In this document: piece by piece, positions 46,601-56,243 of the stretch
Numbering within the stretch: position 1 is the stretch's first letter
Layout of the letters: each line of letters opens with the position of its first letter
NCBI RefSeq assembly: GCF_011764445.1
Contig: NZ_BLPG01000001.1
Span: 7,891,001 to 7,955,000, forward strand
Reading direction: 5' to 3'
Length of the DNA stretch: 64,000 bases
Origin: Phytohabitans rumicis
GTDB lineage: Bacteria > Actinomycetota > Actinomycetes > Mycobacteriales > Micromonosporaceae
Notes under the pieces: model-generated
Told to the model about the DNA's origin: nothing
Databases searched by the model: none
The model's input: only the letters and a program-made list of their open reading frames with translations
Program-made: the position numbers and the translations under genes

Positions 46601-49288
46601 CTAGGGGCGGATCTGGCGCACGATCGTCCGGTCGGTGATGCGGGTGTCGCCGGCGAGCAGGATGGCCTTGCTCAGCACCAGCGCGAGCGTCCGGTCGCCC
46701 TCGAACGGCAGGAAGAGCCCGTCGGTGCCGGACGGCGCCGACCGGTCCGGCACGATGCACAGGTACTCGTCCTGCGGCTCCATCAGGATGTTGCCCGAGC
46801 CCAGATGGATCTTGTACGTGCGTAGGTCGCCGCGGACCCGCAGGAACCGCCCCGCGATCTCGCACCGCTCGGCGATGGCGAGCCGGGGGAGCAGCCTGGT
46901 GAGCAGGTCCCGGCGGGTCTGCGCGGTCGCGGACAGCTCGCCGAAGCTGTAGCTCGCCCAGTACTCGCGGAACCGGCCGCCTGGACCGCCGTCGGACCAG
47001 GTCGGGTCGTTGCCGACGCTGGCGACGCCGACGAACAGGTCGACGTCGCGCATCACCTCGCTGAACACGAGCGCCGGCACGCTCTCCAGCGGCAGCGGCG
47101 CGGTCGGCTGCTGGTCGGCGCCCAGCCACTGCTCGTACTCGCCGCCGCTGGCGTGCGCCTGGTGTTGGGGCGCGTCGATCGGGTAGAAGCGGACCTGGTC
47201 GGTGGCCAGCCGCAGATAGGCGCCGGACTCGTTGGCGTCGCTTTCGTAGTCGTCTCCGGCGCCCGCCACCCAGAACTCGGCCCGCAGCCCCCACTCGGGC
47301 AGCTCCCGGGTCGGCGGCGGGTACACGTCGTCGACCATCATGCGCAGCACGCTGCGCCAGCCGCGTACGGCCGCCAGCGCGTGGAACTGGTGCTGGCGCA
47401 CGATGTGCGCGGCGAAACGGTTGGAGTAGGTGCCGGTGGCGCCCTCCGCGTCGGTGCGCGGGTACGTCTCGCGGTGCGCCTGCTTGAACGGCTGCGTGAT
47501 GCCGTGCCGTTCGAGAAACTCCCGCCAGGCCAGCACGGCCGGTACCGGCTGACCGATCGGGTGCCAAAGCTCCACTGTGGCCTCGGCGGGGCAGTCCAGC
47601 ACAGCACCGTCCACTGTGCGCATAGCGTCTTCGGCCCAGCAGCAGGCCGTGCCGTCCACCGTCCAGATCAGACGCCGGGCCAGCGTGCCGACCAGCGGGT
47701 GGTCCAGGTACCGCTCCCGCCAGGCGGCGTAGCGCCACTCCCGCCGGGACAGGACCATCCGGTCCAGCCGGTCCCGCTGGGCGGTCAGCATCTTGCCGAT
47801 CTCCTTGACCGACGCCTTCAGCTCGGTCAGCGCCTCCGCGTGCTCGCGGCGGACCTCGGCCGGCGGCGACTTGACCGGCCGGCCGGCGGCGTTGTGCCAG
47901 TGCAGGCTGGCCTCGATGCCGGTGACGCGCACCTCGGCCACCGTCGTGCCGAGCTTTTCGGCGCGGCGTCCCACGTCCTCCAGCCCGTAGCTGGGGATCG
48001 CCAGCTCGTCGACCTCGTCGCGGGACACCCCGAGCGCCGCCGCCCGCGCGTTCAGCGCCTTCTCGACCTCCTTCAGGGTGCCCTTGTGGGTCACTCTGGC
48101 GCAGAGGCGGGCGAGCTCGCCGACCGCGCCCGGATCGTCCAGCCGGGACAGCGCGTACACCGCGGCGTTGGCGAGCTTCGGGCTGCGCGGACCGATGCCG
48201 GGCACCTTGCGCAGCGCCGTCTCCGCCATCGCGCCCAGCAGCCGGACGATCGCCGGGCTCGGCGGGCGGTCGGCCAGCAGCCACACCATGCCCCGCAGCG
48301 CCGTCGCGTTGTACGGGTCGAAGCCCTGGTTGTGGTCGCCGTCGTCGAGACCGAGGTGCAGCGGCGTGCTGCGCGGCTTGCCGACCAGCGCCAGCCAGCC
48401 GATCGTACGGTCGGCGAAGTCCGCCTCGCCGACCTCGGCGACCAGCGCGGCGCCGGTCTGCCGCCACCGGTCGGACGGGCGCGCCTGGGTTGCCCCGGTG
48501 GCGTGCGTGAACAGCGCGTGCCAGGCCGCCCGGCGGTCCTCGGGCAGCGCCTCGACGTCGGCGATGAGCCGGTCGGCCCACGGCTCGCCGGGGTTCACGG
48601 TCGGCCACAGCGGTTCGGCTGCTGGCAGGGCCGTGACATGGTTCGCCCCGAACATGACCGCCTCGCGCCGGACGGCGGCCAGGGCGAGCGGCCACGGGCG
48701 GCCAGCGGCGAACTCCGCGACCAGCAGCGCGTCGGCACCCGGTACGCCGCCCGCGACCTGGCGGCCGTACCAGGTGAACAGGGCCGGTACGTCGACCGCG
48801 CCGCCCGCCTCCACGAGCCGTCCCAGCAAGGTGGTCAGCGCCGGGATGGGTGGCTGGCCGGAGCCGGCGTCGAGGTACCGCAGGAACTCGCGGGACAGCT
48901 CCACCCGGTCCTCGGGCGGCTGAGCGACCAGCAGGTCACCGATCTCGGCGCAGGCCGGGCCCTGCCAGTAGAAGTAGTCGGGCGCGAGCGGCGCCAGCAC
49001 CACGAGCAGCCGCCGGGCCAGCTCGCTCGGCGGCAGGTCGGCGGTCAGCGCGTACCGCCGCGGCAGGTGTTCGTCGAGGCGGTCGGCGACCCAGGCCAGC
49101 GCGGCGCGGTGGGCCTCGGTCGAGGCGTACTGCTCCGGCTGCTCGACCAGCAGATCCCGGACCGCCTGGGTGACGGCGACCGGCTGCCGGCACATCTCGG
49201 TGACCAGCCAGTCCCGCCAGCTCGGCGCGGACCCGTAGCCGCGGGCGATCCGCCGCAGCATCGTGTCGGCCTCGTCCCGGGGCGCCAT
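46601..49288 (-). CDS. DUF4132 (MolR-like) domain protein
   Basis: 895 residues from ATG 49288. The N-terminal ~450 residues are helical. The C-terminal DUF4132 domain includes QPFKQAHRETYPRTDAEG, AHIVRQHQFHALAAVRGW and FLPFEGDRTLALVLSKAILLAGD. These proteins are widespread, large and poorly understood; E. coli MolR/YehI belong to the family. The ATG shares a base with the stop of the small gene upstream (TGATG), so they are coupled. Confidence 0.8.
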   Translation of the reverse strand: MAPRDEADTMLRRIARGYGSAPSWRDWLVTEMCRQPVAVTQAVRDLLVEQPEQYASTEAHRAALAWVADRLDEHLPRRYALTADLPPSELARRLLVVLAPLAPDYFYWQGPACAEIGDLLVAQPPEDRVELSREFLRYLDAGSGQPPIPALTTLLGRLVEAGGAVDVPALFTWYGRQVAGGVPGADALLVAEFAAGRPWPLALAAVRREAVMFGANHVTALPAAEPLWPTVNPGEPWADRLIADVEALPEDRRAAWHALFTHATGATQARPSDRWRQTGAALVAEVGEADFADRTIGWLALVGKPRSTPLHLGLDDGDHNQGFDPYNATALRGMVWLLADRPPSPAIVRLLGAMAETALRKVPGIGPRSPKLANAAVYALSRLDDPGAVGELARLCARVTHKGTLKEVEKALNARAAALGVSRDEVDELAIPSYGLEDVGRRAEKLGTTVAEVRVTGIEASLHWHNAAGRPVKSPPAEVRREHAEALTELKASVKEIGKMLTAQRDRLDRMVLSRREWRYAAWRERYLDHPLVGTLARRLIWTVDGTACCWAEDAMRTVDGAVLDCPAEATVELWHPIGQPVPAVLAWREFLERHGITQPFKQAHRETYPRTDAEGATGTYSNRFAAHIVRQHQFHALAAVRGWRSVLRMMVDDVYPPPTRELPEWGLRAEFWVAGAGDDYESDANESGAYLRLATDQVRFYPIDAPQHQAHASGGEYEQWLGADQQPTAPLPLESVPALVFSEVMRDVDLFVGVASVGNDPTWSDGGPGGRFREYWASYSFGELSATAQTRRDLLTRLLPRLAIAERCEIAGRFLRVRGDLRTYKIHLGSGNILMEPQDEYLCIVPDRSAPSGTDGLFLPFEGDRTLALVLSKAILLAGDTRITDRTIVRQIRP

Positions 49289-49596
49289 CAGCCACCCACC
49301 AGCGGGATCAGCTTGAGAAACGTGACCTCGGTGCCCGCGGAGAGCTCCACCTCGTGCTCCAGCTCGGTCACCTGGTGGCCGCCGACCAGCACCACGAACC
49401 CGTTGCGGCGAAAGGCGTCCAGCGCACGCTCGTACTCTGCGCGCCAGTCGGTCCGCGGGTCGCGCTCGGTTACCTCCTGGTAGATCCGGCGGCGGATGAT
49501 CTCGTCGAGTCGCAACCGCTCCTCGAAGATCTCCAGCGCCCAGCCTTCGGCCCGGGAACCGGAGAGGCTCTCGTCCACGATGGTCACTGTCGGCAT
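49288..49596 (-). CDS. Small protein ending in Gly-Gly, coupled to the DUF4132 gene
   Basis: 102 residues from ATG 49596. It begins with PTVTIVDESLSG, continues with an EIFEERLRLDEIIRRRIYQEV helix, and ends in beta strands GFVVLVGGHQV and GTEVTFLKLIPLVGG. The beta-helix-beta layout, the hydrophobic strand before the end and the exposed terminal GG resemble ubiquitin-like proteins. I recall similar VTFLRLxPLVGG proteins next to DUF4132 genes, but this was not searched. Whether GG is conjugated is unknown: no E1 or E2 gene is seen nearby. Confidence 0.6.
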   Translation of the reverse strand: MPTVTIVDESLSGSRAEGWALEIFEERLRLDEIIRRRIYQEVTERDPRTDWRAEYERALDAFRRNGFVVLVGGHQVTELEHEVELSAGTEVTFLKLIPLVGG

Positions 49597-49637
49597 GGTC
49601 GACAACGTAGACCACCCGATCGAGCCGAGGCCCCTCG

Positions 49638-50687
49638 CTACAGGTGGGGGCCGAGCAGCGTCAGGTCCGCGGGGGACAGGCGGTCACGGGCGGTGTTCGC
49701 CTGATGCCAGTACGGGTAGAGCAGCGGCTGGGCGCTGACCTGGTCGAGGCTGCGGCGCTCGTCGTCGGTCAGCCGCAGGTCGGCGGCGGCCAGGTTGTCG
49801 GCCAGTTGTTCGCCGGTGCGGGCGCCGACGACCACGGAGCTGACCGCGGGCCGGCCGAGCAGCCAGGCCAGCGCGACCTGCGCGGCGGAGACGCCGTGCG
49901 CCTCGCCGACCCGCACGAGTACGTCGACCGTGTCGTAGAGCTTGTCCTCGTCGTACACCGGCGGCTCGCTCCATTCGGTCAGCTGCCGGCTGCCGGCGGG
50001 CGCCTGCTGGCCGCGGCGGTATTTGCCGGACAGCAGCCCGCCGGCCAGCGGGCTCCACACCAGTACGCCGAGCCCCTGGTCGACCGCGGCGGGGATGAGC
50101 TCGTACTCGGCGTCGCGGGCCTGCAGGGAGTAGTAGATCTGCTGGCTGACCGGGCGGGGCAGGGCGCGGACCTCGGCGGTGTTGACGGCCTTCATGAGCT
50201 GCCAGCCGGCGAAGTTGGACACCCCGACATACCGGACCTTGCCGGCCCGGACCAGCAGGTCCAGCGCCTCGAAGGTCTCCGCCAGCGGGGTCAGGCCGTC
50301 CCACTCGTGCAGCTGGTACAGGTCGATGTGGTCGGTCTGCAGGCGGCGCAGGCTCGCCTCGCAGCCGGCGATGACGTGGTGCCGGGACAGCCCGCCGTCG
50401 TTGGGGCCCGGCCCCATGGGGAAGCGCACCTTGGTCGCGAGCAGTACGTCGTCGCGGCGACCGCGCAGCACCTCACCGACGATCTCCTCCGACGCCCCGC
50501 CGGAGTAGACGTCGGCGGTGTCGATCAGATTGATCCCCGCATCCAGGCAGCGGTCGACCTGCTGCCGTGCCTCGTCGACGCCGGTCGTGCCGACGTTGGC
50601 GAAGATGTCCTTGCCGCCGAAGGTCATCGTGCCCATCGACAGCACCGACACCTGTAGACCCGAACCGCCCAGCGTCCTGTACTCCAC
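49638..50687 (-). CDS. Aldo/keto reductase
   Basis: 349 residues. The catalytic tetrad is complete: D56 (NLIDTAD), Y61, K86 (LLATKVRF) and H127 (LYQLHEWD). GKVRYVGVSNFAGWQL and the NADPH-binding VSSVVVGARTGEQL follow. It reduces carbonyls with NADPH; substrate unknown. It is divergent from the epimerase gene across 236 bases. Confidence 0.9.
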   Translation of the reverse strand: MEYRTLGGSGLQVSVLSMGTMTFGGKDIFANVGTTGVDEARQQVDRCLDAGINLIDTADVYSGGASEEIVGEVLRGRRDDVLLATKVRFPMGPGPNDGGLSRHHVIAGCEASLRRLQTDHIDLYQLHEWDGLTPLAETFEALDLLVRAGKVRYVGVSNFAGWQLMKAVNTAEVRALPRPVSQQIYYSLQARDAEYELIPAAVDQGLGVLVWSPLAGGLLSGKYRRGQQAPAGSRQLTEWSEPPVYDEDKLYDTVDVLVRVGEAHGVSAAQVALAWLLGRPAVSSVVVGARTGEQLADNLAAADLRLTDDERRSLDQVSAQPLLYPYWHQANTARDRLSPADLTLLGPHL

Positions 50688-50923
50688 GGCCCCACCGTAG
50701 CGGAGCTATCCGCCGATCCGCGCCCGGGACGTGCCGCGCCGGTTCTAGCCTGGTACTCCACGCACCTGAGCGAGGACTCGGCCATGGCGAGGCGAGACGT
50801 TCGAGTAGCGAACCTCCTTTCTACCGGGCGCCGGGCCCTCGCGGGCACGGTTCGAGGTTTCCCGCCACGCTCCGTAACTGCTGGTTATCGTCGGCTCACG
50901 GAGCGAAAAGGGGAGGCTTCACA

Positions 50924-52960
50924 ATGGGGTACCAGTCCTACGCCGCCACCACGTCGGTGGCGGGCAATGTCGTGTCGGTCGACGTCGAATCCTCGTCGTT
51001 CACCATCGCCTGCCGCAGCGGCGACGTGGTGGAGGTCTTCGTCGGTCCGACGACCACCTTCGAGGTGCTGTCCAACGTCGACGGCGTGTCCCGGGACCGC
51101 ACGCCGGGGCCCGCGCCGGATCCGGACGGCGGGGATCCGGTGCGGGACTCGATCCGCCGGTACGTCGCCGTGGACAACCTGGTGTTCGTCCGCGGCATCC
51201 ACCAGGAGCACCAGGGCCGCGGCCGGTACGACGGGCGGATCGTCTACCTGTTGCAGTCCAGCCCCGGCGGGGCGTACGTGTTCGAGGAGCCGACGTGGTG
51301 GCTCACCCAGATCTCCCGGCTGGCGGACCGGTGGCTGGACCAGCTCTTCGACGCCCGGCGGGACTACTCGCTGGAGGACTTCGCCAAGTTCTACCGGACG
51401 AACCTCAACATCGTCGGCAGGCCCACCGACGACACCGTGCAGGAGTGCGCCACGCTGTCCCGGCTCATCTACGGGCTGTCCTCGGCGTACCTGTTGACCG
51501 GGGCGGAGCGCTACTTCCTGGCCGCGCGGGCGGCGGTGGCGTACCAACGGCAAGCCTTCCGGACGCTGTCCAGCGACGGCCGGCACTGCTTCTGGGCCCA
51601 CGGCCGGCGGGCCACCGCGGACGGTGAACGGCTGCTCATGGCGTCGGAATTCCCCGACGACGCGGGCGCGATCCCGCTGTACGAACAGATCTACGCGCTC
51701 GCCGGGCTCGGCCAGTACTACCGGATTACCGGGGACTGGGAGGTCCTGGCGGACATCCGGCGGACGCTGAACACGTTCCGGGACTTCTACCGCGACGACG
51801 AGGCGGCCCGCGAGCGTGGCCTGCCCGGCTACGGCGGCTACTTCTCGCACCTGGACGACGTGACGTTCCGGCCGGACAGCGCCGCGCTCGGGCCGAACCA
51901 GTCGCGCAAGAACTGGAACTCGATCGGTGACCACCTGCCGGCGTACCTGGTCAACCTGGTGCTGGCGGTGGAGCCGCTGCCGCGCGGCGAGGCCCGTTCG
52001 GCGTTCGAGCGGCTGCAGAACGACGCGATCGAACTGCTCGACGAGACGGTCGCGCTCATCGTGGAGAAGTTCCCGGACGACCACAGCGACTACGTCAACG
52101 AGCGGTTCCACGCCGACTGGACCCCCGACCACGAGTACGGGTGGCAGCAGAACCGGGCGATCGTCGGGCACAACCTGAAGATCGCCTGGAACCTGACCCG
52201 CTGCATGTTCTACCTCCAGGGGCGCGAGCAGCGGCTGCACGATCGGGGCCAGCACGCCGAGGCGGACCAGCAGAAGCAGATGGCCGCCCGCTGCCTGCAC
52301 CTGGCCCGCCGGCTCGCCGACCGGATGGCCGAGGCCGCGGTCGACCCGGTCCGCGGCGGGGTCTTCGACGCGGTGGAGCGGATGCCCGACAACGGCATGC
52401 CGATCCAGTTCGCCTGGGGTGTGACCAAGGACTTCTGGCAACAGGAGCAGGGCATCCTGGCGTACCTGTTGCTGTACGGCGCGACCCGCGACGAGCGCTA
52501 CCTGAACCTGGCGCGGGAGTGCATGGCGTTCTGGAATCTGTTCTTCCTGGACCGGGACCGGCAGGGTATCTTCTTCCGCACCACGGAGAGCGGGCTGCCG
52601 GTGCTCCAAGGGGTGTACGGGCAGAAGGGCAGCCACTCGGTGGCCGGCTACCACAGCTTCGAGCTGAACTACCTGGCCCACCTCTACGTCCGGGCCTTCG
52701 TGGAGCCGGACGACCAGCACCGCCGCTTCTGCCTCTACTTCCGGGTGCAGGGCGACGGGGAGCAGCGGACCATCAACGTGCTGCCGGACTTCATGCCGCC
52801 CAACCGGGTGGAGATCCTGCGGGTCAGCGCGAACGGCGTGGACCGCACCGAGGATCTCAAGCCGGCCAACGCCGACGACTTCCAGATCTCGATCGACGGG
52901 GTCAAGCCGAACCCGAAGGACGGTTCGGTCAGCCTCGTCGTCGAGTTCTCTGTCCACTGA
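50924..52960 (+). CDS. AGE-family (N-acylglucosamine 2-epimerase-like) protein with N-terminal beta domain
   Basis: 678 residues from ATG 50924 with GGGGAGG eight bases upstream. Residues 1-120 form a beta-barrel-like domain (VAGNVVSVDVESSSFTIACRSGDVVEVFVG). The (alpha/alpha)6 barrel follows with IVGHNLKIAWNLTRCMF (H416), QFAWGVTKDFWQQEQGILAYLLLYGA and SVAGYHSFELNYLAHLYVRAF, which include the epimerase histidines. Family members epimerise or isomerise sugars at C2. It starts a five-gene rightward run. A C-terminal beta extension (VEILRVSANGVDRTEDL) is also unusual for the family. Confidence 0.8.
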   Translation: MGYQSYAATTSVAGNVVSVDVESSSFTIACRSGDVVEVFVGPTTTFEVLSNVDGVSRDRTPGPAPDPDGGDPVRDSIRRYVAVDNLVFVRGIHQEHQGRGRYDGRIVYLLQSSPGGAYVFEEPTWWLTQISRLADRWLDQLFDARRDYSLEDFAKFYRTNLNIVGRPTDDTVQECATLSRLIYGLSSAYLLTGAERYFLAARAAVAYQRQAFRTLSSDGRHCFWAHGRRATADGERLLMASEFPDDAGAIPLYEQIYALAGLGQYYRITGDWEVLADIRRTLNTFRDFYRDDEAARERGLPGYGGYFSHLDDVTFRPDSAALGPNQSRKNWNSIGDHLPAYLVNLVLAVEPLPRGEARSAFERLQNDAIELLDETVALIVEKFPDDHSDYVNERFHADWTPDHEYGWQQNRAIVGHNLKIAWNLTRCMFYLQGREQRLHDRGQHAEADQQKQMAARCLHLARRLADRMAEAAVDPVRGGVFDAVERMPDNGMPIQFAWGVTKDFWQQEQGILAYLLLYGATRDERYLNLARECMAFWNLFFLDRDRQGIFFRTTESGLPVLQGVYGQKGSHSVAGYHSFELNYLAHLYVRAFVEPDDQHRRFCLYFRVQGDGEQRTINVLPDFMPPNRVEILRVSANGVDRTEDLKPANADDFQISIDGVKPNPKDGSVSLVVEFSVH

Positions 52961-52974
52961 GTACGGGGGACCTC

Positions 52975-54519
52975 ATGACGGACAAACCGCTTTCCGGTGC
53001 GCGCGTGGCGGTGCTGGTGGAAAGCCAGTACATCCCGAGCGAGCTGCGCATCTATCAGGAACGCTTCGCCCAGTACGGCGCCACGGTCGACCTGGTATCA
53101 CGGCTGTGGGGCAACGACAGCCTGCGCTTCTACTCCACTGTGGAGCCGGACGACAGCGGGTCGGCACAGCCCATCGAGTGGGTCGAGGTGGGCCTCGACG
53201 TCGACGAGGTGGATCCGACCGGCTACGACGCGGTCATCGCGATGGCCAACTACACGACCGTGCGGCTGCGCTACGTCGACCCGCCGCCGCCCGGTACGTT
53301 GCCGGCGGCGGCCGTGCGGTCGGCGCCGGCGGTCCGGTTCTTCCAGCGGGCCATGGCGGACCCGCGGGTGGTCAAGGCCGCCCCGTGCCACGCGCTGTGG
53401 TTGCTGACCCCGTCGCCGGAACTGCTCGCCGGGCGCCGGGTGATCTGCCATCCGGTGGTCCTCGCCGACGTGCTCAACGCCGGCGCCACGTACGTGCCGC
53501 CGCCGCCGGGTACGCCCGAGGGCGAGCAGGTCGTGGTCGACGGCGACCTGGTGACGAGCTCGTCGTGGCACGCCACCGAGCGGCTGGTCGACGCGGTGCG
53601 GGACGGCATCCTCGCCGCGCGCGAGCGGCCCGTACCCCAGTTCGTCCCGCCCGTATCCCGCGAACGCACCGGCAAGGTGCTGATGGTGGTGTCCGAGTGG
53701 GGCTACTGGGGCGAGGAGCTGGTGGGCCCGCTGCGCGAGCTGGACGCCGCCGGCATCGCGGTGGACTTCGTCACGCCCACCGGCAAGCGGCCCAACGCGA
53801 TCCCGGTGAGCATGGACGCCGACTTCTTCGACCCGCCGCTGCAACGAAAGATCACCAGCGAGCAGATGGCGCGGTGGGCGCGGGAGATGGACGACCCGTT
53901 CACCGAGCAGGGCGCCCGGCTGGACTACCCGATCAACCTGGCGGACTGGTTCCCGGAACGGCCGTACCACGCCGCGCCGCAGTTCGTCCGGCTGATGGAG
54001 GTGTACCACCGGGACCTGGCGCGGGCGGCGGAGCGCGTCGCCGAGTACGACGCGATCCTCCTCGTCGGCGGCGCGGGGGCCATCGTCGACCTGGGCAACA
54101 ACCAGCGGGTGCACGACCTGGTCCTGGCCTTCCACCGGGTGGACAAGCCGATCGCGGCGGTCTGCTACGGCGGCATCAGCCTGGCGTTCGCGCGGGACAT
54201 GAACGAGCGGCGCAGCATCCTGGCCGGCAAGCACGTGACCGGCCACTGCGTGGAGTACGACTACAAGGACGGCACCGTGTTCGTCGAGGGCCGCAACAAG
54301 CCGCTGGACTTCAACATGGGCCCGGCGCCGTACACGATGGAGTTCCTGATGCGGGACGCCACCGCTCCCGGCGGCGCCTTCCACGGCAACTTCGGCCGCC
54401 CGACGAGCGTGATCGTGGACTACCCGTTCATCACCGGACGGTCCATCCAGGACAGCGCGCTGACCGGGCAGAAGCTGATCGAGGTGCTCCGGGAAGGGCT
54501 GCGGCGATGGGGCTGGTGA
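52975..54519 (+). CDS. Tandem DJ-1/PfpI-domain protein
   Basis: 514 residues. The first DJ-1-like half has RVAVLVESQYIPSELRIYQERF and C138-H139 (AAPCHALWLL); the second has KVLMVVSEWGYWGEELVGPLREL and C397 in AAVCYGGISLAF. Both halves keep a cysteine at the nucleophile elbow, so both could be active. Family members are amidases, glyoxalases or deglycases. Fifteen bases separate it from the epimerase gene, with GGGGGA upstream, and it overlaps the next gene by 13 bases. Confidence 0.82.
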   Translation: MTDKPLSGARVAVLVESQYIPSELRIYQERFAQYGATVDLVSRLWGNDSLRFYSTVEPDDSGSAQPIEWVEVGLDVDEVDPTGYDAVIAMANYTTVRLRYVDPPPPGTLPAAAVRSAPAVRFFQRAMADPRVVKAAPCHALWLLTPSPELLAGRRVICHPVVLADVLNAGATYVPPPPGTPEGEQVVVDGDLVTSSSWHATERLVDAVRDGILAARERPVPQFVPPVSRERTGKVLMVVSEWGYWGEELVGPLRELDAAGIAVDFVTPTGKRPNAIPVSMDADFFDPPLQRKITSEQMARWAREMDDPFTEQGARLDYPINLADWFPERPYHAAPQFVRLMEVYHRDLARAAERVAEYDAILLVGGAGAIVDLGNNQRVHDLVLAFHRVDKPIAAVCYGGISLAFARDMNERRSILAGKHVTGHCVEYDYKDGTVFVEGRNKPLDFNMGPAPYTMEFLMRDATAPGGAFHGNFGRPTSVIVDYPFITGRSIQDSALTGQKLIEVLREGLRRWGW

Positions 54520-56227
54520 CCGACCTGAGCCCGCCGCCCAGCACGGCGGTGGCCACCGGCCACCGCCGGTTGCTGGAGCAGCTGCGGGCCGACGGAGTCC
54601 GGTACCTGTTCGGCAACCCCGGGTCCACAGAGGAGGGTCTGCTCGACGAGCTGACCCGCTACCCCGACGTGGAGTACGTCCTGGGCCTGCAGGAGGCGGC
54701 GCTGGTGAGCACCGCCGACGGGTACGCGCAGGCGTCCGGGCGTCCGGCCGTGGTGCTGCTGCACAGCGGCGCCGGCCTGGGCAACGCCATCGGCAGCATC
54801 TACCACGCCGCGCGCCGGCAGACGCCCCTGGTGGTGCTCGCGGGCGAGGCCGGGGTGGAGTACGACGCGCTGGATGCCCACCTGGCGGTCGACCTGGTCG
54901 CCATGGCCCGTCCGGTGACCAAGTACGCCGCCCGGGTCAACCACCCGAGTAGCCTGCTGCGGCTGTTCCGGCGCTGCCTGAAGGTGGCGGCCACCCCGCC
55001 GCGCGGGCCGGTGTTCCTCGCCGTACCGCAGGACGTCCTGGACCAGCCGAACGAGGAGCCGGTCACGCCGACCGTGTTTCCGCAGACCGCGGTGGTGCCC
55101 GACGCGCCGGTCGTCGAGCAGGCGGCCCGGCTGCTGGCCGGTGCCCGGTCGCCGGTGATCCTGGTCGGCGACGGCGTTGCCGCGAGCGGCGCCGTGGACG
55201 AGCTGGCCCGGTTCGCCGAGACGTGGGGCGCCGGCGTGTACGGGCTGACCGCCTCCGAGCTGGTCATGCCGTGGACCCACCCGCTGTGGCGGGGCCTTTC
55301 CGGGCACCTGTCGGGCGAGACCAGTGCCGCCACGGTGGCCGACGCGGACGCCGTCCTGGTGTGCGGGACGTACCTGTTCCCGGACGTGTTCCCGCTGACC
55401 CGCAGCCCGTTCCGGGACGGCGCCCCGGTGGTCCACATCGACCTGGACGCCGCCGCGATCGCCAAGAACCACCCGGTGACCCTCGGCATGGTCAGCGATC
55501 CGCGGCTGACCTTGCGGGCGCTGACCGGCGTGCTGGACGAGACGATGACGGACGCGCAGCACGAGGCCGCGGCGGGACGGGTCCGGTCGATCGCCGAGCA
55601 GACCGCCCGCGCGCACGCCGGCCGGCTGCGCCTCGACATCGCCGAGCGGGACCGCGGACCGCTGCGCATGTCGATGATCGCCGAGGCCCTGGCGCGGCTG
55701 CTGCCGGCCGACGCGGTGGTGTTCGACGAGTCGCTCACCCACTCGGCGGAGCTGACCCGTTGGCTGCCGCCCACGACGCCGGGCGCGTTCTTCCAGACGC
55801 CGGGCGGCACGCTGGGGTGGGCATCCCGGGCGCGGTGGGCGCGAAGCTGGCCCGGCCGGACCGGACCGTCGTCGGGCTGACCGGAGACGGCGGCGCGATG
55901 TACACGTACCAGGCACTGTGGACGGCCGCGCACCTCGGGCTCGACGTGAAGCTGGTCGTCTGCCACAACGCCAGCTACCGTCTGCTGAAGGAGAACCTGG
56001 CCGCCTACCGGCGGGACGACTCGCCGGACCAGCCGTACCCGCCGTTCTTCGATCTGACCAGTCCACGCGTCAGCTTCGTCCGGCTCGCCGAGGCGCTCGG
56101 CGTCGCCGCGTTCCGGCTGGTGGAGCCCGCGCAGGTCGAGCAGGCGCTGTGCACGCTGCTGGGCCACCGCGGACCCGCTCTGCTGGAGGTGGTCCTGGAC
56201 CGCGACGTGACGCCGGCGCGCGGCTAG
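54507..56227 (+). CDS. Thiamine-diphosphate-dependent enzyme, benzoylformate decarboxylase-like; one frameshift
   Basis: 573 residues after repair. RYLFGNPGSTEEGLLDEL, E63 in LQEAALVSTADGYAQ (the ThDP-activating glutamate) and RPAVVLLHSGAGLGNAIG match the benzoylformate decarboxylase group. After the break, VVGLTGDGGAMYTYQALWTAA to CHNASYRLLKEN is the ThDP/Mg site. The frame breaks at GGGG 55814-55817; an extra G gives GGTLGVGIPGAVGAKL, as in the family. It would decarboxylate or ligate a 2-keto acid; the substrate is unknown. The start could also be GTG 54516, overlapping the previous stop. Confidence 0.82.
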
Positions 56228-56243
56228 CAGGAGGGTGGGCACG

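Noticed and set aside
50688-50923. Riboswitch upstream of the epimerase gene
   Set aside because: The 236-base gap has GC-rich stems but no conserved riboswitch core that I can recognise.
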